DNA from: an uncultured Oscillospiraceae bacterium
GTDB lineage: Bacteria; Bacillota; Clostridia; Oscillospirales; Oscillospiraceae
Direction: 5' to 3'
Length of the DNA stretch: 21,429 nt
Assembly: GCA_900751035.1 (NCBI GenBank)
Contig: CAADSF010000046.1
Span: 1 to 21,429, forward strand
Every line of letters starts with the position of its first letter. Within the stretch, counting starts at the first letter, position 1. Positions 7,336 through 13,340 of the stretch are shown piece after piece. Both the position numbers and the translations under genes were made by a program. The notes under the pieces were generated by a model. It did not search any database and had not been told where the DNA came from. It saw only the letters and a list, made by a program, of their open reading frames with translations.

Positions 7336-8415
7336 ATGGAACAGGTCTTACAGCAGTTTTGTCTGGACGGGACGCCCGTCTCCTGCGAGCCGTTTGGAAA
7401 CGGCCATATCAACCGCACCTTCCGCGTCACTTGCAGCAGTGGAAGGGTCTATACGCTCCAGCGCATCAACCGCGTCGCGTTCCGGCACCCGGAGGAGCTG
7501 ATTGAGAACATCGATGCCGTTTCACGCTTCATCGCGCAAAAGAATATCGGGCTGGAAACGATTCGCCTCTGCACGGCAAAAGACGGCAGGAAATTTGCCG
7601 TTGATGCGCAGGGGGAATTCTGGCGGGCCTACGATTATATCTCCGGCGGCCTCAGTCTCGATGCGCCGCGCGACTGCAACGATTTTTATCAGGCGGCGGT
7701 CGCCTTCGGCAAGTTCCAGCAGGCGCTGGCCGATTTCCCCGCCGCGACGCTCCATGAAACGATTCCGCATTTTCACGACACTGAGGACCGCCTCTGCCAG
7801 CTGCGTGCGTCTGTAGAGGCCGACGCCTGCGGGCGCGTCCGGGAGGTCGGGCCGGAGCTTGCGTTCATCTTCTCCCGCGAGCAGGAGCTCGGCACGCTCT
7901 GCCGGATGCTGCGCAGCGGTGCGCTGCCGCTGCGGGTGACGCACAACGACACGAAGCTCAATAACGTTCTGCTGGACGAACAGACAGGTCTGGCAAGAAG
8001 CGTGCTCGATCTCGATACCGTCATGCCGGGGCTGTCGGCCTATGACTTCGGCGACGCCGTGCGCTTCGGCGCGTCCTCGGCTGCGGAGGATGAGACAGAT
8101 CTTTCGAAGGTTTTCCTGCGGCTTGATCTGTACCGGGCCTTCCTCGAAGGGTATCTTGACGCGTGCGGGCGAGAGCTGACGGAAACCGAGATCAGCATCC
8201 TGCCGCTCGGCGCGAAGATCATCACAATTGAGCTTGGTATGCGTTTTTTGAAGGACTATCTGGACGGCGACATCTATTTCAAGATTGACTGGCCAACGCA
8301 GAATCTCGACCGCTGCCGTACACAGCTGCGCCTCGCGGCGGACATGGAGGCGCAATGGCCCCAGATGCAGCAGCTTCTGCGGGAAGCGGCGGCCTCACGC
8401 TGTATCACAGAATAA
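7336..8415 (+). CDS. N-acetylhexosamine 1-kinase-like phosphotransferase (APH fold)
   Basis: A cytoplasmic kinase of 359 residues with the aminoglycoside-phosphotransferase/choline-kinase fold, similar in pattern to NahK/LnpB, which phosphorylates GlcNAc or GalNAc at C1 in host-glycan salvage. Visible features are an N-terminal GNGHINRTFRV nucleotide-loop motif, the family signature YTLQRINRVAFRHPEEL, the catalytic loop H203-N-D205-T-K-L-N-N210, and the metal-binding D225-L-D227-T. ATG 7336 is preferred because it begins the conserved fold; its ribosome site is weak (AGG close by). The TTG at 7282 lies inside a leader inverted repeat and has no site. The gene is monocistronic here, with no lacto-N-biose phosphorylase or epimerase beside it, so the substrate is not settled; other small alcohols or sugars are possible. 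Confidence 0.75.
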   Translation: MEQVLQQFCLDGTPVSCEPFGNGHINRTFRVTCSSGRVYTLQRINRVAFRHPEELIENIDAVSRFIAQKNIGLETIRLCTAKDGRKFAVDAQGEFWRAYDYISGGLSLDAPRDCNDFYQAAVAFGKFQQALADFPAATLHETIPHFHDTEDRLCQLRASVEADACGRVREVGPELAFIFSREQELGTLCRMLRSGALPLRVTHNDTKLNNVLLDEQTGLARSVLDLDTVMPGLSAYDFGDAVRFGASSAAEDETDLSKVFLRLDLYRAFLEGYLDACGRELTETEISILPLGAKIITIELGMRFLKDYLDGDIYFKIDWPTQNLDRCRTQLRLAADMEAQWPQMQQLLREAAASRCITE

Positions 8416-8456
8416 AAAAATCCCCCTTCGGCGGTTCCCAACGCCGGAGGGGGATT
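8413..8456 (-). terminator. Strong minus-strand terminator overlapping the kinase stop
   Basis: A 15-bp stem with one G-U pair (8419-8433 with 8442-8456) reads, on the minus strand, into a run of seven T residues (8414-8420). On the plus strand no T run follows, so it is built to end minus-strand transcripts. The only minus-strand promoter found upstream of it is the one at 8778-8805, ahead of the riboswitch. It may also weakly protect the 3' end of the kinase mRNA. Confidence 0.75.
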
Positions 8457-8486
8457 GGCTTGACAGCACGCTGCAGAGGGGGATCT

Positions 8487-8536
8487 GCGCAGACTGCCCG
8501 GAAAGCACATGGGTTGTGCAGCTTTCCGGACTGCGC
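8487..8536 (-). repeat. Long hairpin between riboswitch and distal terminator
   Basis: GCGCAG/CTGCGC at the base and CCGGAAAGC/GCTTTCCGG further in pair within 50 nt, with small internal loops and a GGGTT-type apex. It lies in the minus-strand transcript between the two terminators. No T run follows on either strand. It may be a structural element of a non-coding RNA. Confidence 0.5.
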
Positions 8537-8562
8537 TTTCCGGGGGAGGAAAAGCGCCAGAC

Positions 8563-8595
8563 AAAAAAGTCCGCACAGCCACCAGCCGTGCGGAC
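8563..8595 (-). terminator. Riboswitch-associated terminator
   Basis: GTCCGCAC and GTGCGGAC (8-bp stem, 8569-8576 with 8588-8595) are followed on the minus strand by six T residues (8563-8568). The distance behind the cobalamin-type aptamer fits a transcription-attenuating expression platform. Confidence 0.75.
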
Positions 8596-8639
8596 AGATT
8601 CAATCGTCCATAGACTCCCGGTGACGGCAGGAGCACAGG

Positions 8640-8765
8640 TCTGGTTCTGACGTATCTGACTGAGCGCGGCGTGCGCGCATCACAGTGACCCACTCGCGGG
8701 GATTTGCACCCCATTCCGCTTCCGGCATCCGTTCCATGCCGGGCGAACCGACCCGCCTTGTTTAC
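8640..8765 (-). ncRNA. Cobalamin riboswitch-like aptamer
   Basis: Read on the minus strand, the core matches the cobalamin (AdoCbl) riboswitch pattern. A stem CCGGCAT/ATGCCGG (8722-8742) is followed by CGGAA, then GGTGCAAATCC inside a GGGG/CCCC stem (8698-8712), then CACTGTGA (8680-8687), a short GC hairpin, and an AGTCAGATAC segment (8652-8661) matching the start of the B12 box. The second half of the box (usually CCTGCC) is poorly kept; ACCTG occurs about 15 nt further on. The peripheral P7-P11 region is short. It has its own promoter and is followed by a terminator, but no minus-strand gene follows before the kinase. Confidence 0.72.
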
Positions 8766-8777
8766 TTTCCTGTCTAT

Positions 8778-8805
8778 ATTATATCATATTTTTTCCGCTT
8801 TGCAA
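8778..8805 (-). promoter_or_regulatory. Promoter of the riboswitch transcript
   Basis: On the minus strand, TTGCAA (8800-8805) and TATAAT (8778-8783) are spaced 16 bp. The predicted start near 8771 lies just ahead of the aptamer. Confidence 0.7.
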
Positions 8806-8917
8806 GCCCTTTTCTGTCTTCATTTCCAGGAAGCTCTGAGGAAATGTTTCCCATCCTTACCGGAGCATTTGACATTGAATCAGGGTTCTTTAACACCAAA
8901 TTAACGCACTCCTGCTG

Positions 8918-8954
8918 TATAATAAGCTCTGAAAAATCATGGCGCTTCGGCGCC
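8918..8954 (+). promoter_or_regulatory. -10 element and UUCG leader hairpin of the OadG-like gene
   Basis: TATAAT at 8918-8923 has only a weak -35 upstream. About 18 nt later, GGCGC-TTCG-GCGCC (8941-8954) forms a very stable UUCG tetraloop hairpin close to the predicted 5' end of the mRNA and just ahead of GAGGAGG. Such a hairpin can protect a transcript's 5' end. The promoter call is tentative. Confidence 0.45.
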
Positions 8955-8972
8955 CTGTGAGGAGGAAGAACT

Positions 8973-9323
8973 ATGTTTCTGATCAATACCGCAATGGAGA
9001 AGGTCAGCATTCCCACCGCTGCCCTGATCGTTGTGCTCGGCATGGCTGTCGTCTTTTTTGGCCTCATCCTTCTGATGTTCGTCACGAAGATTGCCGGCGC
9101 CATCATCAGCCGCAAAAATGCCGCTGCGCCTGCCGCAGCGCCCGCTGCCGCGCCTGCCGCCCCCGCCGCGCCGAACGCGCCTGCCCCCGGCTCCGCCGGT
9201 AAAATCGCGCTGCACGACGTTCCCGACCGGACAGCCGCCATGCTCATGGCAATCGTCGCGGACCGGACCGGCAAGCCGCTCAATCAGCTCCGCTTCATCT
9301 CCATCCGCGAAGTCAAGGACTGA
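8973..9323 (+). CDS. OadG-like gamma subunit of a sodium-pumping decarboxylase
   Basis: A small membrane protein of 116 residues. OadG-type gamma subunits anchor and assemble the biotin-dependent, sodium-translocating decarboxylases (oxaloacetate, methylmalonyl-CoA or glutaconyl-CoA type). Residues about 14-44 form one membrane helix, 50-73 an Ala/Pro-rich linker, and about 76-116 a small soluble domain with DRTAAMLMAIVADRTG and LRFISIREV as in this family. GAGGAGG at 8959-8965 lies 7 nt before the ATG. It stands alone: the alpha, beta and biotin-carrier subunits are not in the window, and the next gene is convergent. The specific enzyme it serves cannot be told. Confidence 0.75.
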   Translation: MFLINTAMEKVSIPTAALIVVLGMAVVFFGLILLMFVTKIAGAIISRKNAAAPAAAPAAAPAAPAAPNAPAPGSAGKIALHDVPDRTAAMLMAIVADRTGKPLNQLRFISIREVKD

Positions 9324-9406
9324 GCTTTATTTTACATATTCAGGCCCCTCATCCCTCCGTTTCGAGCATGGGCGGCTGACGGGCCGTGAAATTATGACTG
9401 TTTCCT

Positions 9407-9447
9407 GCAAAAGCGCTCCCCCGGTTTTTCCGGGGAAGCGCTTTTGC
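9407..9447. terminator. Bidirectional terminator between convergent genes
   Basis: An 18-bp stem with one mismatch (9407-9424 with 9430-9447, loop of five T) lies between the OadG-like gene (+) and the FYDGKG gene (-). Its AAAA and TTTT ends allow it to act on both strands. Confidence 0.75.
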
Positions 9448-9476
9448 ATATATCGAAGTGCCTGCCTGTTATTCTG

Positions 9477-10244
9477 TCACGACAGCATAAAGCCGATCAG
9501 AAGACGAAACAGCTTCGTGTCGCTTACCCTGTATAGTTGTTCTATCTTTTCCAGTGAACCTGCATGATATCTGAGTATGACGCAAACCGCCAGAAAGAGC
9601 AGAATTCCCAGAAAAAACTCCAGTCCCGCTTTTTCATAATAATGATTGATGAATTGCAGCACCACGATCGCCCCAACGCAGACCAATGCGGCAAATATAA
9701 ATTCAATGGAGCCGCCAAGGGAACCGCCGCGTTCCATTACATAAGGCGCGGCATATAAAAGAAGCACATACACCATCGATAAAATGGATGCATAGCTCCC
9801 GAAGAAGCTCAGCACGGACGCGGGGCCGCGATACGGTTTTCTTTTTGTGATTACAAGGCATATAAGCGCCGCACACGCTGCATAGCCAAAGAAAACGAGG
9901 AACGGATGCTGTACAATCCATTGTGCAAGGACAGCGCATACCGCGGCCAGCGCAAGAAACGGTAGGGACAATAAAAACAGTACGGCTGCAACAGCTCCAT
10001 TGGGGCCGTCGGGCTGCTGATACATGGCATAGCTGCCGGGAGGGCACCAGTTTCCCAGCCCATCGTAAAAACCGTCGCCTGGGCTGCGGAAATATCCCTT
10101 CGCGTCGTAAAAGCCGTCGCCCGAACTCCGGAAATATCCCTTCGCGTCATAAAAGCCGTCGCCCGGACTGCGAAAATACCCTTTTCCGTCGTAAAAGCCG
10201 TCACCCGGACTGCGCCAGATTCCTTTGCCGTCGTAAAATCCCAT
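9477..10244 (-). CDS. FYDGKG-repeat multi-pass membrane protein
   Basis: A 255-residue protein of unknown function. Residues 1-69 consist of five 13-14-residue repeats with consensus GDGFYDGKGYFRSP; the last is degenerate (GDGFYDGLGNWCPP). About five hydrophobic segments follow, near residues 82-110, 114-133, 145-167, 178-198 and 209-227. Similar repeat-headed membrane proteins seem to recur in gut Clostridia, but I know of no assigned role. The aromatic/glycine-rich head has no signal peptide, so its side of the membrane is unknown. The start is 6 nt beyond the stop of the upstream gene (10251), with a weak AAAGGAA site inside that gene's end, indicating coupling. It lies downstream of the invertible promoter at 10675-10796 and is predicted to be phase variable. 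Confidence 0.7.
   Translation of the reverse strand: MGFYDGKGIWRSPGDGFYDGKGYFRSPGDGFYDAKGYFRSSGDGFYDAKGYFRSPGDGFYDGLGNWCPPGSYAMYQQPDGPNGAVAAVLFLLSLPFLALAAVCAVLAQWIVQHPFLVFFGYAACAALICLVITKRKPYRGPASVLSFFGSYASILSMVYVLLLYAAPYVMERGGSLGGSIEFIFAALVCVGAIVVLQFINHYYEKAGLEFFLGILLFLAVCVILRYHAGSLEKIEQLYRVSDTKLFRLLIGFMLS
10038..10244 (-). repeat. 42-bp tandem repeat coding the FYDGKG units
   Basis: Five in-frame units (the first 39 bp, the others 42 bp) are highly similar at the DNA level, particularly the central three. Because the unit is a multiple of three, copy-number changes would alter the repeat head without breaking the frame. Confidence 0.8.
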
Positions 10245-10250
10245 ACTGGC

Positions 10251-10649
10251 TCAGATTCCTTTTCTGCTTTTCCGTAAGGTCATAAATCTGCAGAAGCCGA
10301 TCACAGAAACCACAAGTCCGGCAAACCAGCCGACAAGGATATAAATGACGAAGATGACCGCGCCCAGAACCACGTTATTTGAGAAAAGGATGCCAATGGT
10401 TGCAGCTCCGAAAAGACGGGAAAAGACTATCCATCCAAATTTCAGAAACGTATAGTAAAACAGAATGGAAGCGATTATACCGAGAACCCTCGCGCACAGA
10501 AGCCCAGCTTCGAGCTGTATGACCTTCCCAAATAGCAGCGTAAGCAATCCTGCGGCAACAAATAAGACGCATGAAATGGCCAATGTTTTAAATCTTGCCC
10601 TCAAATACTGATACTGTTCAGCTTCTGTCGCTCCAAATAGCTTTTGCAT
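10251..10649 (-). CDS. Small four-helix membrane protein
   Basis: A 132-residue protein of unknown function. A short charged N-terminus (residues 1-22) precedes about four hydrophobic segments near 24-44, 50-70, 74-92 and 94-122, and a basic tail (TLRKSRKG) predicts a cytoplasmic C-terminus. AAGGAGG (complement of 10657-10663) lies 7 nt before the ATG, an excellent site. It is the first gene of a two-gene unit with the FYDGKG protein. The only good promoter upstream is inside the inverted-repeat-bounded segment and faces the other way in this assembly, so in the sequenced state the unit should be silent or fed only by read-through from the invertase gene. Confidence 0.7.
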   Translation of the reverse strand: MQKLFGATEAEQYQYLRARFKTLAISCVLFVAAGLLTLLFGKVIQLEAGLLCARVLGIIASILFYYTFLKFGWIVFSRLFGAATIGILFSNNVVLGAVIFVIYILVGWFAGLVVSVIGFCRFMTLRKSRKGI

Positions 10650-10674
10650 GAATGTGCCTCCTTCTTTTTATAAG

Positions 10675-10796
10675 GTGTACTTTTACAAATTATCCATAAA
10701 TATATTAAATATAATAAATTTCTCCTTGCTTTTCCCGGAAAATAGACGTATAATTCATGTCAGGGTATATGTATTACAGCGTTTGTAAAAGTACAC
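10675..10796. mobile_element. Invertible promoter segment bounded by 15-bp inverted repeats
   Basis: GTGTACTTTTACAAA (10675-10689) and its exact reverse complement (10782-10796) enclose 92 bp. Each repeat is itself a dyad, TGTA-N4-TACA, with an asymmetric AA/TT centre, as expected for a serine-recombinase crossover site where two-base overlap fixes direction. The invertase gene ends 26 bp to the right. The segment lies exactly between the invertase and the membrane-protein operon and holds one strong promoter. The arrangement matches phase switches such as Hin/fljBA and the Mpi-controlled promoters of Bacteroides. Inversion itself is inferred. Confidence 0.8.
10726..10754 (+). promoter_or_regulatory. 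Promoter inside the invertible segment, now facing right
   Basis: TTGCTT (10726-10731) and TATAAT (10749-10754) are spaced 17 bp on the plus strand. No comparable promoter was seen on the minus strand of the segment. The spacer contains the palindrome TTTTCC-C-GGAAAA (10730-10742), a possible regulator site. In this orientation transcription would run into the 3' end of the invertase gene as antisense. After inversion the same elements would lie near 10717-10745 on the minus strand and drive the genes from 10649 leftward. Confidence 0.75.
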
Positions 10797-10821
10797 GTTT
10801 CCAAATTTCATCCCAATTTGT

Positions 10822-11430
10822 TTACAGGATGCGCTCCAATTTGACCGCCTTCTCATAGAATGTTCCGACTGGCATATTGCAGGCCTCCGCCGCCTGCTTT
10901 AGTGTCAGTTTTTTTGTTCGCCACGCGTTATGCACTGCATGGAAATTGTCCGGCAGCGGACGCGGCGGTCTGCCGAACCTGACCCCTCTTATCTTTGCCG
11001 CCGCGATGCCCTCCGCCTGACGCTTTCGGATATACTCGCGCTCGTTCTGCGCCACAAAGGATAGAATTTGCAGTACAAGGTCCGCAATGAACGTGCCCAG
11101 AAGGTCCTTTCCCTGCCGCGCGTCCAGCAGCGGCATATCAATGACGCAGATATCCACCTCCTTCTCCTTTGTCAGGAACCTCCACTGGTTCTGTACCTCT
11201 TCATAATTGCGCCCCAGCCGGTCGATGCTCTGAATCATAAGCAGATCGCCCGGCTTCAACTTTTTTATCAGTCTCTTATACTGCGGACGGTCGAAGTCCT
11301 TTCCCGACTTCTTATCGATATAAATGCACGATTCCTTCACGCCCCTGTTTTGCAACGCAATGAATTGCCGTTCTTCATTTTGGTCCCTGCTGGAAACACG
11401 GATATAGCCATAAGTAACGGTGCTGATCAT
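10822..11430 (-). CDS. Serine DNA invertase (Hin/Mpi-type resolvase-invertase family)
   Basis: A 202-residue site-specific recombinase, the normal length of Hin-like invertases (about 190-200). The catalytic domain begins YGYIRVSSRDQN, with nucleophile Ser13 and Arg11. The conserved D70-R-L-G-R74 and a long E helix (FVAQNEREYIRKRQAEGIAAAK) follow. The FGRPPRPLP segment leads to a C-terminal helix-turn-helix at about 165-195 (LTLKQAAEACNMPVGTFYEK). GAAGG sites lie about 10 nt ahead of the ATG. Its 3' end is 26 bp from the inverted-repeat-bounded segment, which it most likely flips. The small size and missing large C-terminal domain argue against a transposon-type large serine integrase. No transposase or other mobile-element gene is nearby. 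Confidence 0.9.
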   Translation of the reverse strand: MISTVTYGYIRVSSRDQNEERQFIALQNRGVKESCIYIDKKSGKDFDRPQYKRLIKKLKPGDLLMIQSIDRLGRNYEEVQNQWRFLTKEKEVDICVIDMPLLDARQGKDLLGTFIADLVLQILSFVAQNEREYIRKRQAEGIAAAKIRGVRFGRPPRPLPDNFHAVHNAWRTKKLTLKQAAEACNMPVGTFYEKAVKLERIL

Positions 11431-11480
11431 GGTTTCGCGTCCTTCCTTCTCTGCCGTACAGCCCCATGCCGGATGCGATA

Positions 11481-11524
11481 AAACGGCATTATACTCAGCT
11501 TACGTGCTGAATATAATGCCGTTT
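11481..11524. promoter_or_regulatory. Long imperfect palindrome upstream of the invertase gene
   Basis: A 13-bp perfect outer stem (11481-11493 with 11512-11524) and a 5-bp inner stem (TCAGC/GCTGA) are separated by one mismatch. On the minus strand the stem runs into TTTT, so it can act as a terminator shielding the invertase from upstream transcription. It also contains TATAAT- and TATATT-like -10 sequences on the minus strand, with a possible TTGAAC -35 and long spacing, so it may overlap the invertase promoter as an operator. The choice cannot be made from sequence. Confidence 0.5.
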
Positions 11525-11581
11525 CCATGGGCTGGTTCAAGCCAGTTTCGTATTTGGGTCTATCGCTGTTTTCCGAATGCA

Positions 11582-11626
11582 AAGCCCCCGCGCAGAAGCG
11601 CCGCTGAGCGTTCTGTGTGGGGGCTT
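11582..11626 (-). terminator. Terminator after the PspC gene
   Basis: AAGCCCCC and GGGGGCTT pair, extended by GCGCAGAA/TTCTGTGT with G-U pairs, 17 bp beyond the PspC stop on the minus strand. The following T run is short (TTT), so termination strength is uncertain. Confidence 0.55.
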
Positions 11627-11642
11627 GTCTGGATATCGCGGC

Positions 11643-11828
11643 TTACAGGATGTCCGTGTTTTCGGGCATGACGAGAGCGGCGATGATGTAGAGCACGATG
11701 CCCGTGCCGGTCAGGGCGAGGGCTGCCCAGAGCAGGCGGACGACGGTGGGATCAATGCCGAGATACTCGGCAATGCCGGCGCAGACGCCGCAGATCATTC
11801 GGTTATTGCTTTTATACAGTTTTTTCAT
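11643..11828 (-). CDS. PspC-domain small membrane protein
   Basis: A 61-residue protein consisting of a single PspC domain. The N-terminal KKLYKSNNRMICGVCAGIAEYLGIDPTVVRLLW is the family signature and a hydrophobic helix follows at about 37-55. PspC proteins of proteobacteria take part in the envelope phage-shock response; solitary short PspC proteins in Firmicutes are common membrane proteins of unclear role. GGAGG lies about 7 nt before the ATG. It follows the GH13 gene by 74 bp on the same strand and may be cotranscribed with it. A weak hairpin (11862-11878) lies between them without a T run. Confidence 0.85.
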   Translation of the reverse strand: MKKLYKSNNRMICGVCAGIAEYLGIDPTVVRLLWAALALTGTGIVLYIIAALVMPENTDIL

Positions 11829-11902
11829 CAGAAGTTCCTCCGTTTCATTGATAGTGGTTAGACGGCGCTGTGCGCCGTTTGTTCCCGAAATCGGAAAATA
11901 TT

Positions 11903-13183
11903 TCAGAGCGCAAGCACGATGGGCTCGCCATTGATGGCAAGCTGCTCCTCGTAAAGCTCGACGGGGCTGCCGTCGATGCAGTTCTCGTACACGCCGTTCG
12001 GTGCAGGGAAGCGCACGAGTGCGCTCTCGCCGCGCAGGCTGAACAGGCCGGCCATGCGGCGGCCGTCCTTTTCATATACGGCAAGCAGCACATCATGCGG
12101 CAGGGGCGTGAGGGTATAGCTGCCCTCGGCGAAGATCGCATCGCGCTTCAGCTCAGCCAGACGCGCGAGGAACGCAGACTGGTCGCGGCCGGTGTTCCAG
12201 TTGATGGAATCCTTGTCGAACAGCGACGGGACGTGTGTGCTGTCGACTTCCTGCCCGTTGTAAACAAGCGTCAGGCCGCGCTGGAAGAACAGGAACGCTG
12301 TCCAGTTCCGGCGCATTTTCTCGTCCGGCAGGATATGGGCCGCGCGGGCGCGGTCGTGATTTTCGAGGAAGCGGAGCTTGACGTAGTTTTCAGGATAGAG
12401 CCATTCCTGCGCGTCGAGCCGGTCGGCGTACTGTGTCAGGCTGATTTTGCCCTCCAGATACTCGCGGAAATAGGGGTAGACGTCGTAATCATAGCCGGCA
12501 TCGAACGCCTGATAGAGCTCGGCGTCGGACAGACTTGCAAAGCCGTGCGCACGCGCAGCGACATGGAAGCCGCGCTCGACCGATTCGCACAGCCAGAAGC
12601 AGCCGGGACGGACGGCGGCGACCTCTTCCCGCGCCCGCTTCCAGAACTCCAGCGGGACAAGCGGCGCAACGTCGCAGCGGAAGCCGTCGACGAGACGTGC
12701 CCAGTATTTGAGCGTTTCGATCTGGTAATCCCACAGCTCCTTGTGGCTGTAGTCCAGATCGGCCACGTCCCACCAGTCGCCGAAGCGGTTGCCGAGCGTG
12801 CCGTCCGGCTTGTGGAAGAACCACTCCGGGTGATGCTCGGCCAGCCAGGAATCGGGGGACGTGTGGTTATAGACCACGTCGATGATGCACTTCATGCTAC
12901 GGTCGTGGATGGCGTCGACCAGACGCTTGAAATCGTCCAGCGTGCCGAATTCGGGGTTCACGGCGCGATAGTCACGGATGGCGTAGGGGCTGCCGAGCGT
13001 GCCCTTGCGGTGCTTTTCGCCGGTCGGGTGGATGGGCAGCAGCCAGATGATGTCCGTGCCGAGCGCCTTGATGCGGTCAAGGTCCGCCTGCACGGCGGCA
13101 AAGGTGCCCGCTTCGGAATAATTGCGGACATAGATGGAATACAAAACCTGATTGCGAAGGGTCTTTTCGGTGTCGACAGCCAT
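11903..13183 (-). CDS. GH13 alpha-amylase-family glycosidase (cytoplasmic)
   Basis: A 426-residue TIM-barrel enzyme expected to act on alpha-1,4 or alpha-1,6 glucosidic bonds of small maltooligosaccharides. The four GH13 regions are present: DVVYNH (102-107), GFRCD with nucleophile Asp171, the acid/base Glu200 in FWLCES, and the NHD motif (275-277) in FLENHDRAR. There is no signal peptide, carbohydrate-binding module or dockerin, so it acts inside the cell. ATG 13183 is chosen because GGGAGG (complement of 13191-13196) stands 7 nt before it; a TTG start 15 bp upstream would put that site inside the gene. It is transcribed divergently from the serpin. The length suits an oligosaccharide-acting enzyme; exact substrate is unknown. 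Confidence 0.85.
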   Translation of the reverse strand: MAVDTEKTLRNQVLYSIYVRNYSEAGTFAAVQADLDRIKALGTDIIWLLPIHPTGEKHRKGTLGSPYAIRDYRAVNPEFGTLDDFKRLVDAIHDRSMKCIIDVVYNHTSPDSWLAEHHPEWFFHKPDGTLGNRFGDWWDVADLDYSHKELWDYQIETLKYWARLVDGFRCDVAPLVPLEFWKRAREEVAAVRPGCFWLCESVERGFHVAARAHGFASLSDAELYQAFDAGYDYDVYPYFREYLEGKISLTQYADRLDAQEWLYPENYVKLRFLENHDRARAAHILPDEKMRRNWTAFLFFQRGLTLVYNGQEVDSTHVPSLFDKDSINWNTGRDQSAFLARLAELKRDAIFAEGSYTLTPLPHDVLLAVYEKDGRRMAGLFSLRGESALVRFPAPNGVYENCIDGSPVELYEEQLAINGEPIVLAL

Positions 13184-13217
13184 AAAACAGCCTCCCAAAC
13201 AATATTTCTATATCTGT

Positions 13218-13245
13218 ATTGTACACAAATCATGGAAAAAGACAA
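13218..13245 (-). promoter_or_regulatory. Promoter of the GH13 gene
   Basis: On the minus strand, TTGTCT (13240-13245) and TACAAT (13218-13223) are spaced 16 bp, giving a leader of about 30 nt. It occupies the 157-bp divergent region shared with the serpin gene, for which no clear plus-strand promoter was found. Confidence 0.65.
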
Positions 13246-13340
13246 GTCGGCAAAATTCATAAATTCAAGAGGTGCAACTTCTACCGTTTTTCTGCGTCTG
13301 TAAAAGCAGAACACAATTTATGATAAAGGAGAGACCATTC

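Noticed and set aside
8274..8714. 146-aa minus-strand open frame as the gene controlled by the riboswitch
   Set aside because: It starts inside the aptamer, reads through both terminators and the kinase end, has no ribosome site and resembles no protein. An internal ATG near 8511 also lacks a site.
10038..10244. CRISPR-like array
   Set aside because: The repeated units are contiguous, 42 bp, in frame and part of a membrane-protein gene; there are no unique spacers and no cas genes.
10822..11430. Transposon or integron recombinase
   Set aside because: The protein has the size and layout of a small invertase, no transposase or terminal repeats surround it, and its neighbouring inverted repeats and promoter fit DNA inversion better.
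11870..13303. 477-aa plus-strand open frame opposite the GH13 gene
   Set aside because: The minus strand has all four GH13 motifs and a good promoter and ribosome site; the plus frame has low-complexity composition and no recognisable domain.
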